Below the pieces are notes generated by a model. It searched no databases and was not told the DNA's origin. It was given only the letters and a program-made list of their open reading frames with translations. Positions 56,246-64,000 of a stretch of DNA of 64,000 bases are shown piece by piece. This DNA is from VFJZ01 sp046598415. Lineage in GTDB: Bacteria; Actinomycetota; Thermoleophilia; Gaiellales; F1-60-MAGs149. The translations under genes were made by a program, and so were the position numbers. The DNA is taken from assembly GCA_046598415.1 (NCBI GenBank), contig JBKJIG010000079.1, positions 52,564 through 116,563 of the forward strand. The letters run 5' to 3'. Within the stretch, counting starts at the first letter, position 1, and every line of letters starts with the position of its first letter.

Positions 56246-58339
56246 CTACAGCGTCTGCGGATCGACGTCGACCACGACCGTTGCCGAGGCCTTGCGGAAC
56301 GCCGCTGCCTGCTGGCCGGCCAGGCCGCCGAGCACCGCCGCGGCTCGCCTCGCCCGAGCGGTCTTCACCAGCAGGTGCGCTCGCTCCCGCCCCCGCAAAC
56401 GGTGCAGGGGCGCGGGACCGAGGATGTCGTCGCCCTCCAGGTGCGGCCGCGCGGCGTCGGCGAGCGTTCGCAGTACGTTGTCGGCGGCGTGCGCGCTCGG
56501 GGCCGTCACCAGCACGCGCACGATGCGGCGGAAAGGCGGGTAGGCAAGCAGCTCGCGCCGGGCCAGCTCGCCGTCCAGGAACTCCGCCACCGCATGCCGG
56601 GCAGCAAGGCGGATGACGCGGTTCTCAGGCTCCCACGACTGCACGATCACGCGACCGCCGCTGCCCTCGCGGCCGGCGCGGCCGGCGAGCTGGACGAGCA
56701 GCGAGAACGTTCGCTCCTCGGCCCGGAAGTCGGGCTGGGCGAGCCCCACGTCGGCGTCGATGGCAGCCGCCAGGCGCACCGACGGGAAGTCGTGCCCCTT
56801 CGCGACCAGCTGGGTGCCGACCAGCACGGCGCGGTCGGTCGAGCCGAACCGCTCCAGCACCTCCTCGAGCGCGCCGCGCCGCGCCGTCGAGTCGGCGTCG
56901 AGGCGCATCACGACGAGGCCGGGGAACGTCTCGGCGATCAGCTCCTCGAGGCGCTCCGTGCCCGCGCCGATCCGGGCGATGTCGACGGCGTGACAGGTCG
57001 GGCAGGTGCGCGGGATCCGGTCGCGCCGGCCGCAGTGATGGCAGAGCAGCGCCGCCGGGTTGCGGTGCAGCGTCAGCGCCACGTCGCAGTCGGGACAGCT
57101 GAACGTCACGCCGCACGACCGGCAGTGCAGGGCCGGCGCCTCGCCACGGCGGTTCAGCAGCAGCACGGCCCGCCCGCCCTCGTCCGCGATGGCACCGAGC
57201 GCAGCATGCAGCGGCCGCGAGATGGGATACGCGCCGTCGCGGCGCAGGTCGACGATGTCGACCGGCGGCAAGCGGCCGCCGATGCGACCCGGCAGCTCGA
57301 TGCGCTCCAGCGGACGCCACGCCTCGGGTCGCGGCGTCGCGGTCGCCAGCAGCACGGCTGCACCGTGCCTGCGGGCGCGCAGCACGGCGATGGCCCGCGC
57401 GTCGTAGCGAGGATCGGAGTCCTGCTTGTAGGCCGCCTCGTGCTCCTCGTCGATCACGATCAGGCCGAGGTCGGCGACGGGTGCGAACAGCGCCGAGCGC
57501 GGGCCGATGACGATCGTCGCCTCCCCGCGGACGATGCGGGCGTACTCGGCGGCGCGCGCGCCGGCCGCGAGGGCGGAGTGCAGCACTGCGACGCGCGGGC
57601 CGAACCGCGCGCTGACGCGGCCCGCCGTCTGCGGCGCCAGTGCGATCTCCGGCACCAGCACGATCGCGCTACGGCCGAGCGCGAGGCACCGCTCGATGCC
57701 GCGCAGGAACACCTCCGTCTTGCCCGACCCCGTGACGCCGAACAGCAGCAGGGGCGCCGGATCGCGCGCCTCGATGGCGTGCTCCAGGCGCTGGACGGCA
57801 ACGGCCTGGGCGTCGGTCAACTGCGGCCCCTTGCCGGTCACGGCCGGAGCCGGGACGGCCTCCGAGACGACAACCAGCCCGCGCGTCTGGAGCCGCCGCA
57901 GCACGTCGGCGCCCGCGCCGGTCGCCGCCCGCAGTGCCGGCAGCGGCAGCGGGCCGGCGGCGAGCGCGGCCACCACCGCGGTCTGGCGCGTGCCGCGCGG
58001 CTCGCCGGGCTGGTCGAGCGCCGCCCAGAAGGTGCGGCGCGGTGCCGTGGTCGGCGGCAGCACCAGCTCGAGCGCCCGTGCCGGCGTCGACGCGTACCGG
58101 ACGGCGATCTCGAGCGCCAGTTCGACCAGGTCGGCGGGGATCCGCAGGCCGGTGTCGCGGACGGTCTTCAGCACCCGGTCGCCGCCCTCGGCCGCACCGA
58201 CCACCACGCCGCGCACCGTGCGTGGCCCGAGCGGTGCGTCGACGATCGCACCGACCTCGAGCGCCGGCTCGGCCAGGTAGTCGAGCGGACGCGCGAGCGT
58301 TCGGGTCTGGACGAGGGGGATGACGGCGACCGCGGGCAC
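56246..58339 (-). CDS. priA: primosomal protein N' (replication restart helicase PriA)
   Basis: Protein of about 697 residues from GTG 58339. N-terminal DNA-binding domain (VIPLVQTRTLARPLDYLAEP), winged helix, helicase core with LLFGVTGSGKTEVFLRGIER (Walker A), VPEIALAPQ, VIDEEHEAAYKQ (DEEH), VLLATATPR, eight zinc cysteines from CRSCGVTFSCPDCDVAL to CHHCGRRDRIPRTCPTC, and VGTQLVAKGHDFPSVRLAAAI. It reloads the replisome at forks. Divergent from a small membrane protein gene (33 bases). Confidence 0.96.
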   Translation of the reverse strand: MPAVAVIPLVQTRTLARPLDYLAEPALEVGAIVDAPLGPRTVRGVVVGAAEGGDRVLKTVRDTGLRIPADLVELALEIAVRYASTPARALELVLPPTTAPRRTFWAALDQPGEPRGTRQTAVVAALAAGPLPLPALRAATGAGADVLRRLQTRGLVVVSEAVPAPAVTGKGPQLTDAQAVAVQRLEHAIEARDPAPLLLFGVTGSGKTEVFLRGIERCLALGRSAIVLVPEIALAPQTAGRVSARFGPRVAVLHSALAAGARAAEYARIVRGEATIVIGPRSALFAPVADLGLIVIDEEHEAAYKQDSDPRYDARAIAVLRARRHGAAVLLATATPRPEAWRPLERIELPGRIGGRLPPVDIVDLRRDGAYPISRPLHAALGAIADEGGRAVLLLNRRGEAPALHCRSCGVTFSCPDCDVALTLHRNPAALLCHHCGRRDRIPRTCPTCHAVDIARIGAGTERLEELIAETFPGLVVMRLDADSTARRGALEEVLERFGSTDRAVLVGTQLVAKGHDFPSVRLAAAIDADVGLAQPDFRAEERTFSLLVQLAGRAGREGSGGRVIVQSWEPENRVIRLAARHAVAEFLDGELARRELLAYPPFRRIVRVLVTAPSAHAADNVLRTLADAARPHLEGDDILGPAPLHRLRGRERAHLLVKTARARRAAAVLGGLAGQQAAAFRKASATVVVDVDPQTL

Positions 58340-58360
58340 GAGGGCCGAACGGTATCCCGA

Positions 58361-58366
58361 TAGGAT
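58361..58366 (+). promoter_or_regulatory. -10 box of a leaderless promoter for the 47-aa protein
   Basis: TAGGAT ends 6 bases before ATG 58373; the same AGGA could also act as a Shine-Dalgarno sequence. Confidence 0.4.
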
Positions 58367-58372
58367 CCCGGC

Positions 58373-58516
58373 ATGGCCCGGCCCCGCCCGATCGTCGCCT
58401 TGCGCGCGCTGCTCGCGGAGAGCTCGCGGCGCGGCCGTGCCGCGTCGTGGGCGTTGGCCCTGGCGGCGGCGACGGCCGCGGCCGCGCTGCTCTACACGTT
58501 CTTCCCTAAGCGGTGA
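58373..58516 (+). CDS. 47-residue single-helix membrane protein
   Basis: ATG 58373 to TGA 58516. Basic N-terminus (MARPRPIVALRALLAESSRRGR), then one helix ALALAAATAAAALLYTFF and a PKR end. It sits between priA (divergent) and metK (convergent), overlapping the metK stop by 11 bases. A good promoter and helix support it; no family is recognised. Confidence 0.5.
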   Translation: MARPRPIVALRALLAESSRRGRAASWALALAAATAAAALLYTFFPKR

Positions 58517-59723
58517 TCGCGGCGTGCCCGACGGCGGCGCGCAGGGCGTCGACCTTGTCGGTGTTCTCCCACGGCACGCCGGTGCGGCCGAAGTGGCCGT
58601 ACGCGGCCGTCTGCTTGTAGATCGGCCGGCGCAGGTCGAGATCGCGCAGGATCGCCGCGGGCCGCAGGTCGAACACGGTGCGGACGGCGTCGCCGATCTG
58701 CTCGGCGGTAACGCCGCGCTCGGTGCCGAACGTCTCGACCATGATCGAGATCGGGTGCGCGACGCCGATGGCGTAGGCCACCTGCACCTCGCAGCGATCG
58801 GCCAACTCGGCGGCGACGACGTTCTTCGCGACCCAGCGGGCGGCGTAGGCGGCCGAGCGGTCGACCTTCGTCGGATCCTTACCCGAGAAGGCGCCGCCAC
58901 CGTGGCGGGCCATGCCGCCGTACGTGTCGACGATGATCTTGCGACCGGTCAGCCCGCAGTCGCCCATCGGGCCGCCGATCACGAACTTACCGGTCGGGTT
59001 GACGAGCACGAAATCGCCCTCGCGGAGGAGCGCCGGGTCGTACAGGTCGGCGGGCAGCACCGGCTCGAGCACATGCTCGATGATGTCGGCCTTGATCTTC
59101 GCGATCGCGTACTCCTCGGCGTGTTGCGTGGAGACGAGCAGGCGCGTGATCTCGACGGGCTTGATGTTGCCGTGCGCATCCTGCTCGTAGCGGACCGTCA
59201 CCTGGCTCTTGCCGTCGGGGCGCAGGCCGGGCATCAGCCCGGACTTGCGCACCTCGGACAGCTGCTTGGCGATGCGGTGCGCGAGCGTGATCGGCAGCGG
59301 CATCAGCTCGGGCGTCTCGCGGCAGGCGTACCCGAACATCATGCCCTGGTCGCCCGCGCCCGTCCGGTCGAGCGGGTCGCTGTCGGCATCGAAGGCGTCG
59401 TTGACGCCCTGGGCGATGTCGGGCGACTGTTCGTCGAGCACCACCATGACGCCGCAGGTGTGCGCGTCGAAGCCGTACTTCGCCCGGTCGTAGCCGATGT
59501 CGATGATCGTCTCGCGGGCGAGCCGCGAGATGTCGACGTAGCTGGACGTCGAGATCTCACCGGCAACGACCACGAGCCCGGTCGTGATCAGCGTCTCGCA
59601 CGCGACCCGGCCCATCGGGTCGTCGGCGAGCACCGCGTCGAGCACGGAGTCGGAGATCTGGTCGGCGATCTTGTCGGGATGACCCTCGGTCACCGACTCG
59701 GAACTGAAGATGAAATCGCGCAT
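58506..59723 (-). CDS. metK: S-adenosylmethionine synthetase
   Basis: Protein of 405 residues: FSSESVTEGHPDKIADQISD (methionine and Mg site), TRTAGDQGMMFGYA-type GAGDQGMMFGYACRETPELMP, and the GGGAFSGKDPTKVDRSAAYAARWVAKN signature. It makes SAM, used by several methyltransferases in this window (TrmD, RsmD, RsmB). No Shine-Dalgarno sequence is obvious; a hairpin sits just upstream. ATG 59723. Confidence 0.98.
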   Translation of the reverse strand: MRDFIFSSESVTEGHPDKIADQISDSVLDAVLADDPMGRVACETLITTGLVVVAGEISTSSYVDISRLARETIIDIGYDRAKYGFDAHTCGVMVVLDEQSPDIAQGVNDAFDADSDPLDRTGAGDQGMMFGYACRETPELMPLPITLAHRIAKQLSEVRKSGLMPGLRPDGKSQVTVRYEQDAHGNIKPVEITRLLVSTQHAEEYAIAKIKADIIEHVLEPVLPADLYDPALLREGDFVLVNPTGKFVIGGPMGDCGLTGRKIIVDTYGGMARHGGGAFSGKDPTKVDRSAAYAARWVAKNVVAAELADRCEVQVAYAIGVAHPISIMVETFGTERGVTAEQIGDAVRTVFDLRPAAILRDLDLRRPIYKQTAAYGHFGRTGVPWENTDKVDALRAAVGHAAITA

Positions 59724-59733
59724 GCGGATACGG

Positions 59734-59745
59734 GCCCTTTGGGGC
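59734..59745 (-). promoter_or_regulatory. hairpin in the metK 5' leader
   Basis: GCCC-CAAA-GGGC on the minus strand ends 11 bases before the metK ATG, enclosed by CGG/CCG pairing (59731-59733 with 59755-59757). The 69-base gap is short for a riboswitch and I could not match a known SAM motif. It may control ribosome access. Confidence 0.25.
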
Positions 59746-59792
59746 GTGATTGACCCGCGTAACGTACCAGCGTCCCCTGACGGGAGGGCGCG

Positions 59793-61397
59793 CTACTTGA
59801 CCGCCACGTAGAGCTCGCCCTTGGCCACGCCGCCGTCCTGCGTCGACCAGGCGAGCACGCCGCCGAGCGCCTGGATGTTCGCGAGCGCGTCCGCCGGCAC
59901 CTGCTCGCCGCCCGTGCGCCGGGCCAGGTTGACGAGGCCCGGGATGTCGGCGTAGAGCAGCGCGCCGACCTTGTCGGGCACCTTCGCAGCGTCGTTCGCA
60001 GAGCGGAACGCGTCGCTGGCGGCGAGCCCGCCGCCGGGCGCGACACCACCGGTGTCGAAGCCGAGCGCGAGGAGATCGCCGTCCCGCAGCCACGACAGGT
60101 CGTGACCGTCGACCTTCGCGACCTGGCCCTCGCCGGACGGCGCGGGCGCGAACGTCGGCGCCTCCGCCCCACCCTGCTTGGAGATGGCCGCCGTGATCTT
60201 CGTCAGCGCCGCCGCTCCGGCCGCCGCATCCGTCGGCAGCAGCAACACGGCGCCCTTGGCGGGCGCGCCGCCGGACACGTAGACGCCGGCCTCGCCGGAC
60301 AGCAGCGGCACGATGTCGTTCTGCACCGACAGACCGGTCATCGCCTCGATACCGGCGATGCCCCGCGCGACCTCGGGGTTGGCAGTCTTGGCGTTCGTGA
60401 TCGCCTTGTCGAGCCCGGTACCGAAGCCGGGCGTGCCGGCGAACACGAGGGCGTCGGCGGGGGCGCGATCGAGCAGCTTCAGCTCTGCCGCCTGCATGCC
60501 GTCGAGCTGCTTGGCCTTCGCCTCGTCGAGCAGGGTCGAGGCGCGGAACCGGAAGCCGCCGTTGTCGGCACCGGCCGAGAAGGCGATCGCGCGGATCGCC
60601 TCGAGCTGCGCCAGCGCCTGGTCGACCTGGGCGGCCGGCAGCGCCGGGACGAGCGGCTCGGGGCCGGCGTTGGCGGTGGCCGCCGCGATGGCGGTGCCCG
60701 CCAGCTGGGCGACCTTCGCGCCGTCGGCGTAGCCCACGAGCACGTTGTCGTCCGGCAGCGTGGCGAGCGCCTCGCCGTACAGCGCGTTGCCGCTCAGCCG
60801 CGCGGCCTCGTCTCCCTCGCGGGCGTCGATCGAGGCGTGCAGCGAGGTCGAGTCACTGGCGATCAGCACGGCGCCCTTGCCGACGGCCGTGACGATGTCG
60901 TTCCCCTTGCCGGTGAACTCGCTGTAGCCCTTGTAGTCACCCGCTTTGGTCGTCGTGCCCTGCTTCGTGATCGCGGCGGTCGCCTTGGCGTCGTCCCTGG
61001 ACGCCAGGTACGCCACGAACTGCGGCTTCGGCTTGCCGCCGGAGAGCGTGATGGAGAGCACGCCGAAGGCGGCCTCGTCACCGATCCACGGCTGGATGTC
61101 CTGCCCGAACGAGAAGCCGCCCTCGCCGCTCGCGGCCATGGCCTTGGCGATCTCGGCCTCGATCTTCGGGTAGCCGGGGAACTTCGCGCCGAGGGCGCGC
61201 ACCTTCTGCCAGGCGGAGGATTCGACATCGGCGTTCGCGTCGACGAAGAACAGCGTCGAGGCCGGGAAGGCGTCGGCTCCCTTGCCGGCGGTACCGGCGG
61301 CGCCGGGCGCCGCAGCGGTCGTGGTGCCGCCGCACGCGGCGGCGACGAGGGCCAGGGCGCAAGTGGCGACTGCCGCGATTGGGCGGAGGGCGATCAT
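59793..61397 (-). CDS. DUF3352 family lipoprotein
   Basis: Protein of 534 residues with a lipoprotein signal: LRPIAAVATCALALVAAAC (lipobox VAAAC, Cys near 21). I start at ATG 61397, supported by a leaderless -10 box; GTG 61403 is two codons earlier. The body is a mixed alpha/beta protein with AFPASTLFFVDANADVESSA, FGQDIQPWIGDEAAFGVLSI, and repeated VLIASDSTSLHASIDA and VYVSGGAPAKGAVLLLP segments, typical of DUF3352. It is a membrane-attached surface protein of unknown role. Confidence 0.85.
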   Translation of the reverse strand: MIALRPIAAVATCALALVAAACGGTTTAAAPGAAGTAGKGADAFPASTLFFVDANADVESSAWQKVRALGAKFPGYPKIEAEIAKAMAASGEGGFSFGQDIQPWIGDEAAFGVLSITLSGGKPKPQFVAYLASRDDAKATAAITKQGTTTKAGDYKGYSEFTGKGNDIVTAVGKGAVLIASDSTSLHASIDAREGDEAARLSGNALYGEALATLPDDNVLVGYADGAKVAQLAGTAIAAATANAGPEPLVPALPAAQVDQALAQLEAIRAIAFSAGADNGGFRFRASTLLDEAKAKQLDGMQAAELKLLDRAPADALVFAGTPGFGTGLDKAITNAKTANPEVARGIAGIEAMTGLSVQNDIVPLLSGEAGVYVSGGAPAKGAVLLLPTDAAAGAAALTKITAAISKQGGAEAPTFAPAPSGEGQVAKVDGHDLSWLRDGDLLALGFDTGGVAPGGGLAASDAFRSANDAAKVPDKVGALLYADIPGLVNLARRTGGEQVPADALANIQALGGVLAWSTQDGGVAKGELYVAVK

Positions 61398-61403
61398 GAC
61401 CAC

Positions 61404-61409
61404 ACAGTA
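61404..61409 (-). promoter_or_regulatory. -10 box of a leaderless promoter for the DUF3352 lipoprotein
   Basis: TACTGT ends 6 bases before ATG 61397. Confidence 0.45.
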
Positions 61410-61470
61410 GCCACGAAATCCGATCTCGACGTACCCGCCGAGCGCGTTTCTCGACCCGTTGACAGAACCC

Positions 61471-62454
61471 TCAGAACTCGGAGACAGGCTCGCGCGCCAT
61501 CAGGCGCGAGACCGCATCGATCGGGGACTCGCCCTCGAGCAGCGCGTTCACGCGCTCGGTGATGGGCAGCTCGAGGCCCCGCTCGACCGCCACGCGCTGC
61601 AGTACCGGAGCGGTCGTGATGCCCTCCGCGACCATGCCGATCGCCGTCTCGAGATCGCCCGCCGCGACGCCCTCGGCCAGCAGCACGCCCGCTCGGCGGT
61701 TCCGCGAGTGCAGGCTGCAGCAGGTGGCGACGAGGTCGCCGAGGCCGGCCAGGCCCGCGAAGGTTCGCGGGTCGGCGTTGAAGGACCGGCCGAGGCGCGT
61801 CATCTCGGCGAGGCCGCGCGTGATCAGCGCCGCCTTCGCATTGTCGCCGAAGCCGAGCCCGTCCGAAACGCCCGCCGCGAGGGCGATGACGTTCTTGGCG
61901 GCGCCGCAGAGCTCGACCCCGACCAAATCCGCATTCGCGTACACCCGCAGCCGCGACGTCGCCACCGTCTCCTGCAGGCGCTCGGCCAGGCCGATCGGCT
62001 GCGACGCGATGACGGTCGCCGCCGGGGTGCCGCGGGCGATCTCCTCGGCGTGGTTCGGCCCGGACAGCACCGCCACCCGCCCTGCGTCGCCGAGCACCTC
62101 GGCCGCCACCTCCGACAGCCGTCGCCCGGTGGCGGGATCGAGCCCCTTGGTCAGCGACAGCACGTCGGCGGTCGAGGGCACGTCGAGACGCTGCAGGACC
62201 GCGCCGAACGCCCGCGACGGCACGGCCAGCACGACCAGGCCGGCGTCCGGGGCGATGCCCGCGGCCAGCGCCCCGACCCGCAGCTTGTCGGCGATCCGCA
62301 CCCCCGGCAGGTACCGCGTGTTCTCGCGCGCCGCCTCGATCTCGGCCGCGTGCTCCGCGTCGCGCGCCAGCAGGTCGACGTCGTGCCCGCGCCCGGCCAG
62401 ATGGCTGGCGAAGGCCGTACCCCACGAGCCGCCGCCGACGACTGCGATGCGCAT
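61471..62454 (-). CDS. gpsA: glycerol-3-phosphate dehydrogenase [NAD(P)+]
   Basis: Protein of 327 residues: VVGGGSWGTAFASHLAGRGH (nucleotide site), LSLTKGLDP, LSGPNHAEEIARGTPAA, VELCGAAKNVIALAAGVSDGLGFGDNAKAALITRGLAEMTRLG (catalytic Lys region) and DLVATCCSLHSRNRRAG. It supplies sn-glycerol-3-phosphate for the PlsX pathway. A GGGGAG Shine-Dalgarno sequence precedes ATG 62454. It lies 19 bases downstream of the minus-strand atpC. Confidence 0.97.
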   Translation of the reverse strand: MRIAVVGGGSWGTAFASHLAGRGHDVDLLARDAEHAAEIEAARENTRYLPGVRIADKLRVGALAAGIAPDAGLVVLAVPSRAFGAVLQRLDVPSTADVLSLTKGLDPATGRRLSEVAAEVLGDAGRVAVLSGPNHAEEIARGTPAATVIASQPIGLAERLQETVATSRLRVYANADLVGVELCGAAKNVIALAAGVSDGLGFGDNAKAALITRGLAEMTRLGRSFNADPRTFAGLAGLGDLVATCCSLHSRNRRAGVLLAEGVAAGDLETAIGMVAEGITTAPVLQRVAVERGLELPITERVNALLEGESPIDAVSRLMAREPVSEF

Positions 62455-62473
62455 CGGCGGAATGCTCCCCGCT

Positions 62474-62884
62474 CTAGCGGCCGGCGATGGCGATGCGGTT
62501 CTCGGCGTAGAGCAGGTCGCGTTCGGCCCGGAACCGGTCGAGCTCCGAGTCGCCGCCCGCGGCCTCGGCGATGCGGGCCCGAGCGTTCTCGGCGTCGGCC
62601 CGCGCCCCCTCGATGTCGATGTCGGTCGCGGCGACCGCGTCCTCGACCAGCACGGTCGCCTTGTCGAACTGCATCTTGAAGTAGCCCTCGTTGATGGCCC
62701 ACGAGCGCCACTCGTTACCGTCCAGCTTCACGCGCACCTCGCCCACCTTCAGGCGGGCGATGATGGGCGCGTGGCGCGGCAGCACGCCGAGCTCGCCCTC
62801 GGCCCCGGGGACGACCACCATCTGCACCCGGCCCTCGTAGACGCGGCCCTCCGGCGTCAGGATCTCGCAGTCGAGCTCGGCCAT
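62474..62884 (-). CDS. atpC: ATP synthase F1 epsilon subunit (copy on minus strand)
   Basis: Protein of 136 residues: CEILTPEGRVYEGRVQMVVV, PGAEGELGVLPRHAPIIARL and GYFKMQFDKATVLVEDAVA, then the two-helix C-terminal end (ARADAENARARIAEA). It regulates F1 rotation. It starts four bases after the atpD stop. A second, different atpC lies on the plus strand at 63549-63977. Confidence 0.95.
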   Translation of the reverse strand: MAELDCEILTPEGRVYEGRVQMVVVPGAEGELGVLPRHAPIIARLKVGEVRVKLDGNEWRSWAINEGYFKMQFDKATVLVEDAVAATDIDIEGARADAENARARIAEAAGGDSELDRFRAERDLLYAENRIAIAGR

Positions 62885-62888
62885 CGGC

Positions 62889-63290
<402 letters not shown>

Positions 63291-63295
<5 letters not shown>

Positions 63296-63545
63296 CTCCG
63301 ACGAGGACAAGCTCGTCGTGCAGCGTGCACGTAAGGTCCAGCGCTTCCTCTCACAGCCATTCCATGTCGCCGAAGTGTTCACGGGCACTACGGGCGAGTA
63401 CGTCCGGCTCGAGGACACGATCAAGGGCTTCAACGAGATCATCGACGGCAAGCACGACGACCTGCCGGAGCAGGCCTTCTACATGGTCGGCACGATCGAG
63501 CAGGCCGTCGAGAAGTCGCGCGCCCAGGCCGCGGCAGCCGCATAG
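63291..63545 (+). pseudogene. atpD: ATP synthase beta subunit, C-terminal part only (plus strand, different copy)
   Basis: From the GAGCTC at the junction the plus strand reads ELSDEDKLVVQRARKVQRFL, SQPFHVAEVFTGTTGEYVRL, EDTIKGFNEIIDGKHDDLPE and AFYMVGTIEQAVEKSRAQAA, ending at TAG 63545. It aligns with the minus-strand copy but differs clearly in sequence (for example FHVAEVFTGTTGE against FFVASVFTGRDGE), so this is not a simple inverted copy. The first 85% of the gene is missing. Confidence 0.9.
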
Positions 63546-63548
63546 CGC

Positions 63549-63977
63549 ATGGCTGACGAGCGCAGGAAGTTCGAGATCTCCCTCGTCACTCCCGACGGCC
63601 CGGTGTTCGAGGGCGAGGCGGAGATGATCATCGTCCCCGGCGACGCGGGTGAGATCGGCGTGCTCGCACGCCATGCGCCGCTCGTCTCGATGCTCAGGGC
63701 CGGGTCGACGCGCATCCATGTCTCGTCGGGCGACGTCCGCGAGTTCGCGACCGGCCCCGGCTTCTTCAAGGTCGAGACCGACCGTGCGCTCGCGCTCGTC
63801 GACGATGCGGTCAACGCCAAGGAGATCGACGTCGCCCGCGCCGAGGAGCAACTGACGGCTGCCAGGGCCGAGCTTGCGCGGATCGAGTCCGGCGAGTCCG
63901 ACGGCGACCGCTGGCAGGTCGAGCAGCGCATCAGGCACGCCGAGAACCAGCTCGGCGTCGCCACCGGCGCCCGCTAG
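63549..63977 (+). CDS. atpC: ATP synthase F1 epsilon subunit (copy on plus strand)
   Basis: Protein of 142 residues, three bases after the plus-strand atpD stop: KFEISLVTPDGPVFEGEAEM, VPGDAGEIGVLARHAPLVSM and GFFKVETDRALALVDDAVNA, then helices AEEQLTAARAELARIESGES. Clearly different from the minus-strand atpC (62474-62884). Two epsilon subunits back to back with their beta tails suggest two operons, or two genomes, joined here. Confidence 0.93.
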   Translation: MADERRKFEISLVTPDGPVFEGEAEMIIVPGDAGEIGVLARHAPLVSMLRAGSTRIHVSSGDVREFATGPGFFKVETDRALALVDDAVNAKEIDVARAEEQLTAARAELARIESGESDGDRWQVEQRIRHAENQLGVATGAR

Positions 63978-64000
63978 CTCCAGGCTCAGCCTGGTTTGGA

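Noticed and set aside
59724..59792. SAM riboswitch upstream of metK
   Set aside because: A short hairpin exists but the leader is only 69 bases and does not match a SAM or SAH motif I can recognise; kept only as a low-confidence hairpin.

Overview
The window is about 70% G+C, densely coded and mostly on the minus strand. Gene order (recG-rsmD-coaD-coiled coil-DUF177-rpmF-plsX-acpP-rnc-smc-ftsY, then ffh-rpsP-khpA-rimM-trmD-rplS-lepB-rnhB-yraN-comM-dprA), the long actinobacterial-type LeuA, and many genes with an actinobacterial -10 box 6-8 bases before the start codon point to a deep-branching Actinobacteriota. Class Thermoleophilia is my best guess; that is inference, not a database match.

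Layout. 1-4.9 kb: a cut-off metallophosphoesterase, a 3-hydroxyacyl-CoA-dehydrogenase-like gene, an orphan ectoine synthase, then a decayed patch (frameshifted gene, integrase tail, broken nucleotidyltransferase-like remnant, a 52-aa membrane microprotein) ending at a tRNA-Trp. 5-10.9 kb: sodA, dprA, comM, a broken lrp/azlD junction, a glutamine synthetase family gene, yraN, rnhB. 10.9-14.5 kb: five tandem signal peptidase I paralogues, one without its catalytic residues. 14.5-18 kb: rplS, trmD, rimM, khpA, rpsP, ffh. 18-23.5 kb: a plus-strand CYTH/LemA/DUF2207 operon, a photolyase overlapping it antisense, and a secreted RTX-repeat protein. 23.7-33.5 kb: ftsY, smc, rnc, acpP, plsX, rpmF, DUF177, a coiled-coil protein, coaD, rsmD, with a plus-strand SDR inserted after rpmF. 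33.5-40 kb: recG, esterase, MarR, PilZ, and the fatty acid kinase pair fakB/fakA with a possible stub of the usual Asp23 neighbour. 40-43 kb: rpmB, a dCMP-deaminase-like gene, a polytopic membrane protein, pdxH. 43-48.3 kb: a tightly coupled rpe-ribD-ribE-ribBA-ribH-nitronate monooxygenase operon. 48.3-53.2 kb: a secreted protein, a leucine leader peptide, leuA, a zinc-ribbon DUF2007 protein, a glycosyltransferase. 53-62.5 kb: rsmB, fmt, def, priA, a small membrane protein, metK, a lipoprotein, gpsA. 62.5-64 kb: two different atpD-atpC tails joined back to back.

The genes form a housekeeping core: lipid initiation (plsX, acpP, fakAB, gpsA), protein export (ffh, ftsY, lepB array), ribosome and tRNA maturation, chromosome segregation and repair, and flavin, PLP, CoA and SAM cofactor synthesis. 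ATGA/GTGA overlaps are frequent, and coaD appears to use the same architecture with CTG (CTGA). No complete mobile element, CRISPR array, rRNA or defence system was seen. The most unusual items are the two junctions where oppositely oriented, 5'-truncated genes meet (about 8,214 and 63,290), the five-copy lepB array with a dead member, the antisense Gly/Pro overlap of DUF2207 and photolyase, non-canonical starts, a leucine attenuator, and dispersed short palindromes.
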